Of a stretch of 11,746 nt of DNA, positions 5,879 to 11,746 are shown one piece after another (within the stretch, counting starts at the first letter, position 1; each line of letters begins with the position of its first letter). The notes below the pieces were generated by a model. It ran no database searches and was not told the DNA's origin. It worked only from the letters and a program-made list of their open reading frames with translations. The position numbers and the translations under genes are program-made. This stretch comes from Candidatus Syntropharchaeum sp. (GTDB taxonomy: Archaea; Halobacteriota; Syntropharchaeia; Alkanophagales; Methanospirareceae). The stretch covers positions 1-11,746 of the forward strand of contig JADHYP010000027.1 of assembly GCA_016782355.1 (NCBI GenBank), read 5' to 3'.

Positions 5879-6725
5879 AGCTGTAACATCAGAGGAGAAT
5901 TGGGGGGAAGGATGGGAGATCGTAGATGAAAGAAGTGCCGTAGAGGTCCAAGACCTGGAATACCTTGAGGGAATGGAAGTGAAATATAGCTTTGAATGCA
6001 AAAAATGTAAAACACCCTTAGAGCTAAATGTTAGCCAAGAATATCCTGGTATATTCAAAACTTTTTGCCCCGTATGTTACACGCCCTTACTGTTAGACAG
6101 GGAATTAAACGAAGTAAAAATAATTGATGAACCCATACGCTGCTTAGCTTTCTTTAGTCATTCCGCAGAGCTTGAGGATGGGAAAATTGTGGAATTTGTT
6201 GAAGGATTTTTGAGATGGTGGGGTATTGACCCAAAATCGTTAGAGATAGGTCGCGGTAGACCCTCATCAAATGTAGAAACGATAAAAGAACTGATTAAAG
6301 AAACGGACATAACCTTTGCATTAATAACAAAAAGGTACATCTGCGAAGCCAATAGGCAATTTGCATGGAAAACATCCGAATGGATACAAAATGAGATCGG
6401 GATAGCGTATGCTTATGGTAAGCCTATGCTCGCACTGGTTGAGAGGGGTGTGAATATCAGAGGGATACTACCTCAAATAACCTGTTACTACGAATTTGAG
6501 AGGAGCAAAATGAACTCGCCAGCTATACCTGTTGAGTTTTTCAATCGTTTAGAAAACGCCATAAATTATGTTGAAGAAGCAAGAGAGCGAAGAGTTCGTG
6601 AAGAAGAAAAGAGAAAAAAAGAAGCTCGCGCTAATGCAGTCTTGACGCTTGCGCTACCTTTGATCGCCGCGGGTGCGGATGCGTTTTTAGGTGCAATTTT
6701 GGGTGGAACGGTAACAAGGAAGTAG
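5832..6725 (+). CDS. Zinc-ribbon / TIR-like domain protein with C-terminal hydrophobic helix
   Basis: A 297-residue protein with four parts. Residues 1-50 are charged. Residues 51-90 form a zinc ribbon (ECKKC, C56/C59; FCPVC, C79/C82). Residues 101-225 look like a TIR or TIR-like nucleotide-binding domain: the strand RCLAFFSHS (103-111), the helix NVETIKELIKETDITFALIT, and WIQNEIGIAYAYGKPMLALV (184-203). E188 in W-x3-E-I aligns with the catalytic Glu of NAD-cleaving TIR domains such as SARM1, so NADase activity is plausible (inference). Residues 248-268 are a Glu/Arg/Lys-rich coiled coil. Residues 269-295 are a Gly/Ala-rich hydrophobic segment (VLTLALPLIAAGADAFLGAI) that could insert in a membrane. 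TIR proteins of this kind often act in anti-phage defence, but I see no partner sensor gene. Its A/T-ending codons differ from its neighbours and suggest transfer. The start at 5832 is uncertain (5850 is an alternative). Confidence 0.75.
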   Translation: MKVKEKMKKWEDTTPEAVTSEENWGEGWEIVDERSAVEVQDLEYLEGMEVKYSFECKKCKTPLELNVSQEYPGIFKTFCPVCYTPLLLDRELNEVKIIDEPIRCLAFFSHSAELEDGKIVEFVEGFLRWWGIDPKSLEIGRGRPSSNVETIKELIKETDITFALITKRYICEANRQFAWKTSEWIQNEIGIAYAYGKPMLALVERGVNIRGILPQITCYYEFERSKMNSPAIPVEFFNRLENAINYVEEARERRVREEEKRKKEARANAVLTLALPLIAAGADAFLGAILGGTVTRK

Positions 6726-6744
6726 TATATAGGCGTTGCGGGGT

Positions 6745-7506
6745 ATGAGAAAGGGTAAAATAATAGCAGTAGCAGGAAAGGGTGGAACGGGGAAAACGGC
6801 TATTTCCGCGCTGTTGATACGCGAAATACTGAAACTTGCTGGTCAGGACATTTGCATATTAGCCATAGATGCAGACGCGGATTCTAACCTGCCTGACGCT
6901 CTCGGAATAGCGTGTGATAAGACGACCGGCGATATAAGAGAAAGTTTGTTGGAGGAGAAGCAACGAGACGTGACATTAGACGTGAGGGCGCAATTCGAGG
7001 GTAAGATAGCAGAGATAATCGAGGAAGAAGAGTATTATGACCTGCTGGTTATGGGTCGCCCGGAGGGACAGGGTTGCTACTGCCCGGTAAATCACATAAT
7101 ACGATTGATTATAGATACGTTGACGAAGAACTACGATTACACGATAATAGATTGCGAAGCAGGTCTGGAGCATCTCAGCAGGAGAACGACAATGGACGTT
7201 GACGTTATGCTGGTTGTGCTGGATACGACGTTGAAGAGCATAAAAACGGCATTGCGGCTTAGAAAGATTGCCGGGGAAATAGACGTTGACGTGAAGAAAC
7301 TAATTTATATAGCGAATAAAATACCGGAAGGTGCGGAGGCGAGGATAATAGCGGAAGCGGAGAAACATGACCTCGATATAGAAGAGGTAATACCTTTTGA
7401 CCCGTTAATCCCGGAATACGACTTTAAAGGCATGCCGATTGTGGATTTACCCGGCGATGCACCCTCCGTTGTCAGCGTGAGAAGGATAGTGGAGCGGATA
7501 ATGTGA
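6745..7506 (+). CDS. cooC: CooC/AcsF-type nickel-insertion ATPase
   Basis: This 253-residue SIMIBI-class P-loop ATPase resembles CooC, which helps insert nickel into carbon monoxide dehydrogenase / acetyl-CoA synthase. The deviant Walker A is GKGGTGKT (residues 11-18). Also present are the CooC-type IDADADSNLP (41-50), the metal-binding pair C111-x-C113 in EGQGCYCPVNH, and the switch-like DCEAGLEHLSRRT (136-148). That C-x-C pair separates CooC from MinD and Mrp. No CODH or ACS gene is in the window, so the target enzyme must be elsewhere; a more general metallocentre role cannot be excluded. I chose ATG 6745; the TTG at 6736 would add three residues. It starts 19 bases after the TIR gene and ends 18 bases before mscS, so the three may share a transcript. 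Confidence 0.9.
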   Translation: MRKGKIIAVAGKGGTGKTAISALLIREILKLAGQDICILAIDADADSNLPDALGIACDKTTGDIRESLLEEKQRDVTLDVRAQFEGKIAEIIEEEEYYDLLVMGRPEGQGCYCPVNHIIRLIIDTLTKNYDYTIIDCEAGLEHLSRRTTMDVDVMLVVLDTTLKSIKTALRLRKIAGEIDVDVKKLIYIANKIPEGAEARIIAEAEKHDLDIEEVIPFDPLIPEYDFKGMPIVDLPGDAPSVVSVRRIVERIM

Positions 7507-7524
7507 CGCGTGAGGTGAAAAAAG

Positions 7525-8568
7525 ATGGCTGTAATAGAAATACTACAAAGTTTGATCCGGAATGAATGGTTTCACTTCGGCTTGATTCTGGCAACTTTCG
7601 CCATTCATACCAAAATAGCCCATATTATCCTCGTGAAATACGTCAGAAGAATCGCGGCTCGAACAAAGACCGACATTGACGACATTATATTGAAAATAGT
7701 TACAAAACCGGTGTGCATTTTTATCATGTTTGCTGGGTTTTATTTCGCATTGGGATCTCTATCTGACCTCGAAAAGTATTCCGAGGAGATAGGAGGGATA
7801 TTTTTCGTCGGTAGTATATTGCTGCTGTCTCTGATCGTATCGCGAATTTTGGGCGTCCTGGTAAGTCACTGGTTGAGGGTGCAGAAGAAATACGAGAAGA
7901 TGCCGAAATTGATGGGCAACGTAGTTGCGATTGTTATATATCTAATGGCTTTTTTAATGATTCTGGACCATTTTGATATAGAAATAAACCCTTTACTTGC
8001 TGCTTTTGGGTTGGGTGGTTTAGCTATTGGACTGGCTCTTCAAAACACACTTTCAAACTTCTTTGCTGGATTGCACATTATCACTGATCGGCCAATAAAT
8101 TTTGGAGATTATATAGAGATAGAGGGAGGAACTTCAGGTTTTGTCGAAGATATAGGCTGGCGGTCCACGAGGGTGCGAACCCTGCCAAATACGCTTGTCA
8201 TCGTTCCAAATTCAAAACTCGCGGAAAGTGTAATAATAAACAATTCGCAGCCGGTGCTGGAGATGTCGGTGGTAGTTCAGTGCGGCGTTGCTTACGAGTC
8301 GGACTTGGAAAAAGTGGAGCGTGTCACGATTGACGTAGCGAAGCAGATACTAGAAACCGTCCCCGGAGCAGTTAAGACTTTTCAACCGCTCGTTAGATTC
8401 CATACTTTCGGCGACTCGAACATCAATTTCTCGATTATTTTACGTGTGGAGGAACCTGCGACTAAATACATTGTCACGCATGAGTTTATAAAAGCGTTGA
8501 AGAAGCGATACGACAGAGAAGGGATAGAAATATCGTGGCCTGTGAGGAAGATATATTATGGGAAATAG
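7525..8568 (+). CDS. mscS: MscS-family mechanosensitive ion channel
   Basis: A 347-residue small-conductance mechanosensitive channel. Hydrophobic segments lie at about 17-38, 62-80, 90-115, 130-150 and 154-184. The last is the pore helix, with the Gly/Ala pattern AAFGLGGLAIGLALQNTLSN followed by FFAG. After it come the MscS beta domain (DRPINFGDYIEIEGGTSGFV, then EDIGWRSTRVRTL and PNTLVIVPNSKL) and a mixed C-terminal domain. The protein opens under membrane tension and releases solutes on osmotic downshock. The ATG follows GAGGTGA (7512-7518), six bases away, which decides the start. Extra N-terminal helices relative to E. coli MscS are common in archaea. It is the third gene of a close-spaced plus-strand set with the TIR and CooC genes; a role shared with TIR is not shown. 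Confidence 0.95.
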   Translation: MAVIEILQSLIRNEWFHFGLILATFAIHTKIAHIILVKYVRRIAARTKTDIDDIILKIVTKPVCIFIMFAGFYFALGSLSDLEKYSEEIGGIFFVGSILLLSLIVSRILGVLVSHWLRVQKKYEKMPKLMGNVVAIVIYLMAFLMILDHFDIEINPLLAAFGLGGLAIGLALQNTLSNFFAGLHIITDRPINFGDYIEIEGGTSGFVEDIGWRSTRVRTLPNTLVIVPNSKLAESVIINNSQPVLEMSVVVQCGVAYESDLEKVERVTIDVAKQILETVPGAVKTFQPLVRFHTFGDSNINFSIILRVEEPATKYIVTHEFIKALKKRYDREGIEISWPVRKIYYGK

Positions 8569-8572
8569 AAAT

Positions 8573-8684
8573 TTGACAAAGTTAAAAAAGAGAAAAATAA
8601 ATTATTGACACAGATTAACGCAGATTAACACAGATGATAAAAATCAACAATGTCAAACTTAAATAAATCCGTGTAAATCTGCGT
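8573..8684. repeat. Intergenic repeat element between mscS and trm1
   Basis: Three 10-base units follow one another: CACAGATTAA (8609-8618), CGCAGATTAA (8619-8628) and CACAGATGAT (8629-8638). The stretch ACGCAGATTAACACAGAT (8618-8635) has an inverted partner at 8667-8684 (16 of 18 bases match), so the RNA could form a long hairpin. TTGACAAAGTTA (8573-8584) starts five bases after the mscS stop, and the reverse complement of 8645-8656 is the similar TTGACATTGTTG. Repeats with CRCAGATTAA wording are scattered between genes in many environmental prokaryotes (from memory). The element encodes nothing. Confidence 0.7.
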
Positions 8685-8700
8685 CTTAAATAGAAGGAAG

Positions 8701-8726
8701 TTATACTTTATGTACGATAAATAATC
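8701..8726 (+). promoter_or_regulatory. Promoter of trm1, probably giving a leaderless mRNA
   Basis: The AT-rich stretch around 8715-8726 (CGATAAATAATC) lies about 28 bases before the trm1 ATG, the usual distance from TATA box to transcription start. TTATACTTTA (8701-8710) is a second, more distant candidate. No ribosome binding site lies before the ATG (CCCAATAACAA precedes it), which fits a leaderless transcript. Confidence 0.4.
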
Positions 8727-8747
8727 TGCCATATTTCCCAATAACAA

Positions 8748-9884
8748 ATGATTTCAGAGATAAAAGAGGGAACCACGAAGATATTAGTGCCGAAGCAACC
8801 CACAAAGTCGGTTTTTTATAATCCAAAGATGGAATTGTGCAGGGATATAGACATAGCGGGAGTGGCTGCTTTTGTTTCCTCGCTACCGAATAGTTCTCGA
8901 CTGCGATACATAGACGCACTTGCGGGGTCAGGAGTAAGGGGCGTGAGAGTGGCGAAAGAAGTTGGGCTGTCCGTGGCTATTAATGACCGAAGCACGCCCG
9001 CTTACGAACTCATAAAACGAAATATAACGTTGAACGAGTTGGAAGAGAGCGCGAAAGCATATAACGAGGATGCGAATGTGCTTCTATTACAAAACAGATA
9101 CGATCTGGTGGATGTGGACCCTTTCGGGTCGCCAGTTCCGTTTTTGGATGCCGCTTGCAGGTCGGTGAAGAAGTTGTTGTTGCTCACAGCGACGGATACG
9201 GCGCCATTATGCGGCGCTCATTCCGGTGGCTTGAGGAAGTACGATGCAAAACCGCTTAACACGGAATATCATACGGAGATGGCAACACGTATTCTCTTAG
9301 GTAGAGTGACGAGAGACCTGTGCAAATTCGATAAGGCGGTTCAGCCGTTGCTATCGTATTCAAAGGCGCATTTCATAAGAATCATAGCGAAAGTGGAAAG
9401 AGGAGCGAAAAAAGCAGATGCCAGCATGAACAGGCTTGGGTTCATTGCACATTGCTTCTCTTGCGGCACCAGATTTGCTTTTTCATGCTCCGATATGCGA
9501 GAAATGCGCATAGAAAAGAACTGTGAAGCGTGTGATGCGAAAATACGGATTGCAGGTCCTTTGTATATAGGAGCGATAAAAGAGAAGTGGTTTTGCGAAC
9601 GGGTGCATGAAGAATTGTGTAAAAGAGAGATGGGAAAGAAGAAAGAAGCGGGGAAGATTGTCGAAACGTGCATAAATGAACTGGACATACCTTTTTATTA
9701 TGAGCATCATGCGATATGCAAGGCTTTGAAGGTTCAGCCTCCTTCCATCGCGGCCTTAATTGATGCTTTGCGCTCAAGCGTTTTTTCCGCAAGCAGGACT
9801 CATTTCTCGAATACCGCATTTAAGACAGATGCGAGTATGGAGGAGATAAAAGGCATTTATATTAACTTGACATTGTCAGATTAA
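8748..9884 (+). CDS. trm1: tRNA (guanine26-N2)-dimethyltransferase Trm1
   Basis: This 378-residue enzyme methylates the exocyclic amine of G26 in tRNAs with S-adenosylmethionine. Early motifs are KQPTKSVFYNPKMELCRDID (16-35), with Cys where most relatives have Asn in NRD, and the SAM-binding IDALAGSGVRGVR (55-67). The catalytic DPFGSP is at 124-129, and ATDTAPLCG (148-156) follows. A zinc site is formed by C236-x2-C239 (CFSCG) and C259-x2-C262 (CEAC). The C-terminal domain ends with SSVFSASRTHFSNTAFKTDA, the RTHF..tafKT signature of the family. The length is normal. The last codons (TTGACATTGTCAGATTAA) coincide with the border motif of the downstream repeat element, so the element appears to supply or copy the end of the gene. 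Confidence 0.96.
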   Translation: MISEIKEGTTKILVPKQPTKSVFYNPKMELCRDIDIAGVAAFVSSLPNSSRLRYIDALAGSGVRGVRVAKEVGLSVAINDRSTPAYELIKRNITLNELEESAKAYNEDANVLLLQNRYDLVDVDPFGSPVPFLDAACRSVKKLLLLTATDTAPLCGAHSGGLRKYDAKPLNTEYHTEMATRILLGRVTRDLCKFDKAVQPLLSYSKAHFIRIIAKVERGAKKADASMNRLGFIAHCFSCGTRFAFSCSDMREMRIEKNCEACDAKIRIAGPLYIGAIKEKWFCERVHEELCKREMGKKKEAGKIVETCINELDIPFYYEHHAICKALKVQPPSIAALIDALRSSVFSASRTHFSNTAFKTDASMEEIKGIYINLTLSD

Positions 9885-9916
9885 CCGCAGAGTTCACGGA
9901 GAACGCAGAGGATGTA

Positions 9917-9953
9917 TTTAGAGGTTTAGAGGTTTAGAGGTTTAGAGGTTTAG
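9917..9953. repeat. Tandem 8-base repeat TTTAGAGG
   Basis: Four exact copies of TTTAGAGG run from 9917 to 9948, followed by TTTAG to 9953. They lie in the left arm of the larger element. The right arm holds a single inverted copy, so the tandem run probably grew by slippage. Confidence 0.85.
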
Positions 9954-9960
9954 TCTAAAT

Positions 9961-10015
9961 CGCTAACGAGCGGAACCGCTTAAAATTAGAGGTTTGGCTA
10001 ACGAGCTGAACCGCT
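9961..10015. repeat. Pair of 20-base imperfect direct repeats
   Basis: CGCTAACGAGCGGAACCGCT (9961-9980) and GGCTAACGAGCTGAACCGCT (9996-10015) match at 18 of 20 positions and start 35 bases apart. Each is near the centre of the larger element. The first contains the palindrome-like AGCGGAACCGCT. Confidence 0.75.
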
Positions 10016-10050
10016 AATAAACTAAACCTCTAATTCCGCGTTCTTTGCGG

Positions 10051-10087
10051 TAAATTTTAAATATGACAAAGTCAACTTAACAAAGGA
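10051..10087 (+). promoter_or_regulatory. Promoter of hisS
   Basis: TAAATTTTAAATAT (10051-10064) is TATA-like and centred about 30 bases before the hisS ATG, so transcription could begin at or next to the start codon. AAGGA (10083-10087) touches the ATG and is too close to act as a ribosome binding site, which again suggests a leaderless mRNA. The repeat-element border motif (10064-10075) lies between the TATA-like box and the start. Confidence 0.4.
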
Positions 10088-11398
10088 ATGCGGATAGAAA
10101 GAGCACGTGGGACGAGGGATTTCTTGCCGGAGGAAATGAGGAAGAGAAGGATAATGGAGGCAAGAATGCAGGGTATAGCAGAGAGATGGGGCTACGAAGA
10201 AATAAGAACACCCACTTTTGAACGCTCGGAACTCTTCACACTAAAATCCGGCGAGGAAATCTTGAAGGAGATGTACGAGTTCAAGGATAAGGGAGGACGG
10301 CATTTAGCACTGAGACCGGAATTGACCGCACCTGTGATAAGAATGTATGTTAACGAACTGAAGATGGCACCGAAACCAACGAAGGTTTATTATTTCGGCA
10401 ATTGTTTCCGGTATGAGGAGCCGCAAAAGGCTCGTTACCGGGAGTTCTGGCAGTTTGGCGCAGAGATAATCGGGTCGGACAGGCCGGAGGCGCAGGCAGA
10501 GATAATCGCACTCGCTTACTTTATCGTGAAGTCGTTGGGCGTAAAAGCAGAGCTTCACGTGGGTCATGTGGGTCTGATAAGAGCGATTTTACGAGACGTG
10601 AAGGTGGAAGAGGCGGAGATAAACAAAGTGATGAGATTGATAGACAAGGGAGAAAGAGAAGAAGTAATCGCGTTTATGGACGAGATAGGTGCGAAGAAGG
10701 AGTTGATTGCCAATTTAATGCGTCTGATAGATTCAAGAGGAAAAGAGGCATTGGAAGAAGCACGCGGGATAGTTACTTCTGACAGCGATGCGTTGAAGGA
10801 ATTAGAGAAGCTGCTGGAAATTCTCGATTATTACGACGTTGTTTATACTTTAAACGCGGGAATAGCACGGGGTTTGGATTATTACACGGGAATGGTGTTT
10901 GAGATATACGAAGCTGGTGGCAAGTTAGGAGCACAGAATCAGGTATGCGGTGGTGGTTCATATCGGCTGGCTGCTTTGTTCGGCGGTATTGACGTTCCTT
11001 CTACGGGGTTTGCATTTGGTTTTGACCGATTGGCAGAGTCATTCGCTTTAGAGGAAAGGTATTTGAAGAGAAAGGAAGTGGTGGTGGTGCCGATAAGAGA
11101 AGGAAATGATTATGACCGGGATGTGATAAAAGAAGCGATAAAAATAACGTCTAAGCTAAGAGAATTCTTTCCTACGCACTTAGACGTGATGAGCAGAAGT
11201 CTAAGCGCTCAGTTGTCTTATGCAGGTTCCATTCGTGCTTCGTTTGCCGTGCTCGTGGGTAAAAAAGAGGTGAAAGAAGGAAAAGTGACGTTAAGAAATC
11301 TTGATACGGGGGAGCAAGCGAAACTGAGCGTAGAGGAATGCGTGGAAAGGGTAAAGGCGTGGTTTGAGTCAAGCAAAGGAAGTGGATGTGCTCAATAA
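10088..11398 (+). CDS. hisS: Histidyl-tRNA synthetase
   Basis: A class II aminoacyl-tRNA synthetase of 436 residues that charges tRNA-His in the cytoplasm. It opens with the family hallmark RARGTRDFLPEEM (5-17). Next are LALRPELTAPVIRMY (73-87) and motif 2 FRYEEPQKARYREFWQFG (107-124). The histidine-binding motif RGLDYYTG (261-268) and motif 3 GFAFGFDRL (307-315) follow. The C-terminal anticodon-binding domain (from about 328, VVVVPI) is complete, with SLSAQLSYAG near 378-387. The length and the first ATG are normal. Downstream there is no gene on the same strand within the window. Confidence 0.97.
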   Translation: MRIERARGTRDFLPEEMRKRRIMEARMQGIAERWGYEEIRTPTFERSELFTLKSGEEILKEMYEFKDKGGRHLALRPELTAPVIRMYVNELKMAPKPTKVYYFGNCFRYEEPQKARYREFWQFGAEIIGSDRPEAQAEIIALAYFIVKSLGVKAELHVGHVGLIRAILRDVKVEEAEINKVMRLIDKGEREEVIAFMDEIGAKKELIANLMRLIDSRGKEALEEARGIVTSDSDALKELEKLLEILDYYDVVYTLNAGIARGLDYYTGMVFEIYEAGGKLGAQNQVCGGGSYRLAALFGGIDVPSTGFAFGFDRLAESFALEERYLKRKEVVVVPIREGNDYDRDVIKEAIKITSKLREFFPTHLDVMSRSLSAQLSYAGSIRASFAVLVGKKEVKEGKVTLRNLDTGEQAKLSVEECVERVKAWFESSKGSGCAQ

Positions 11399-11425
11399 AG
11401 AGTGGAAAACCCTAAATCCTAATTA

Positions 11426-11479
11426 CTAATCTCTAAACAATTTCAATAGTACCATGTGACACCTGGTTACCCTTACCAT
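11426..11479 (-). CDS. 17-codon frame with a near-perfect ribosome binding site
   Basis: On the minus strand AAGGAGGTGA (11486-11495) stands six bases before ATG 11479, an almost complete match to the 3' end of archaeal 16S rRNA. The frame that follows (MVRVTRCHMVLLKLFRD) stops after 17 residues at 11426-11428. A site this strong suggests that a real gene once began here and lost its body. The sequence also lies in the last codons of the decayed frame described at 11433-11745. Confidence 0.3.
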   Translation of the reverse strand: MVRVTRCHMVLLKLFRD

Positions 11480-11745
11480 CTATATTCACCTCCTTGCTAT
11501 TTAAATGAATACATTCAGGGTAGTATGTTCTGATGATCTCCGGATACTCCTCCACGAGAGAAGGACCCATTCTTGTGATCCGAGCAATCGTTTTCACGTC
11601 TTTAGAAGCCAATATCTGCACTCCGTTTACCATACCCCTGCTTATCTTTATCAGATCGCGCAATCCAGACCATTTGTCCTGGTTTTACTCTATCTACCGG
11701 CGGTGAAAACTGGTCTATCGTATCTAAGAACTCATCTACAAGTCG
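11433..11745 (-). pseudogene. Decayed gene resembling DUF1670 proteins (5' end outside window)
   Basis: Two overlapping frames together look like one broken gene. The first, open from the window edge, reads RLVDEFLDTIDQFSPPVDRV, then KPGQMVWIARSDKDKQGYGK, and stops at 11602-11604. The second ends at 11433-11435 and contains VKTIARITRMGPSLVEEYPE and then IIRTYYPE. From memory, the PGQMVW.A...D.QGYGK stretch belongs to the middle of DUF1670-type proteins and the IARITxMxxSLVEEY stretch to their C-terminal end. If so, the helix-turn-helix region between them is deleted and the frame is shifted at the junction. The function of the family is not known to me. The strand is opposite to hisS and converges with it. 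Confidence 0.45.
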
Positions 11746-11746
11746 T

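Larger units (their letters stand above)
9867..10075. repeat. Inverted-repeat intergenic element between trm1 and hisS
   Basis: About 200 bases without a gene. The borders are TTGACATTGTCA (9867-9878) and, inverted, TGACAAAGTCAA (10064-10075; 11 of 12 bases match). Inside them lie ACCGCAGAG...AACGCAGAGG (9884-9910) and its inverted, shorter partner CCGCGTTCTTTGCGGT (10036-10051). Inside those are TTTAGAGGTTTAG on the left and CTAAACCTCTAATT (10022-10035) inverted on the right. The nested arms suggest a long hairpin or a small non-autonomous mobile element. The left border is inside trm1 and the right border is just before hisS. Confidence 0.65.

Noticed and set aside
9442..9819. Minus-strand open frames opposite the zinc-binding part of trm1
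   Set aside because: Several overlapping frames mirror conserved Trm1 sequence; none has a motif of its own.
9961..10015. Integron attC-like sites (GCTAACGAGC wording)
   Set aside because: There is no integrase, cassette or proper paired R and L boxes; the repeats lie inside a larger inverted element.
9917..10020. CRISPR-like array
   Set aside because: The units are 8 bases in direct tandem or just two 20-base copies, with no regular spacers and no cas gene.

Overview
The window looks like a chromosomal stretch from a euryarchaeon. The evidence is a zinc-ribbon ribosomal protein L40e, an archaeal Trm1, a CetZ tubulin-like protein, archaeal-type Asd and HisS, TATA-type promoters about 28 bases before start codons, and GGTGA-type ribosome binding sites. 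Surface-protein wording, a CooC-type ATPase and decayed DUF1670-like sequence suggest a Methanomicrobia / ANME-1 / Syntropharchaeia-like lineage. That placement is inference; no diagnostic marker such as mcrA is present.

Layout. Bases 1-1093 (+) hold the tail of a secreted surface-type protein and an unrecognised 263-residue protein. Bases 1119-5496 form a block entirely on the minus strand, in transcription order: asd, a vapB-like antitoxin, a broken vapC toxin, a DUF2283-like fragment, ubiX, tRNA-Ser(GCT), a degenerate cis-prenyltransferase and cetZ. From 5598 to 11398 all recognised genes are on the plus strand: rpl40e, a zinc-ribbon/TIR-domain protein, a CooC-type ATPase, an MscS channel, trm1 and hisS. 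The end (11426-11745, minus) holds a decayed gene that resembles DUF1670 proteins.

How the genes fit together. Most are housekeeping: translation (L40e, Trm1, HisS, tRNA-Ser), the aspartate amino-acid pathway (Asd), and isoprenoid or cell-surface work (UbiX for prenyl-FMN, cis-prenyltransferase for the polyprenyl glycan carrier, CetZ for cell shape). Accessory material lies between them: the toxin-antitoxin remnant between asd and ubiX, the TIR gene downstream of rpl40e, and two intergenic inverted-repeat elements flanking trm1.

Most interesting: (i) the TIR protein at 5832-6725, which keeps the position of the catalytic glutamate and adds an N-terminal zinc ribbon and a C-terminal hydrophobic helix; it lies directly upstream of a P-loop ATPase and an MscS channel; (ii) a cis-prenyltransferase that has lost the DGNR active-site signature, likely the partner subunit of a heteromeric enzyme, whose ATG lies three bases after the 3' end of tRNA-Ser, so that tRNA processing would create a leaderless mRNA; (iii) two repeat elements bordered by a shared TTGACAnnGTYR motif, one of which reaches into the end of trm1 and the upstream region of hisS.
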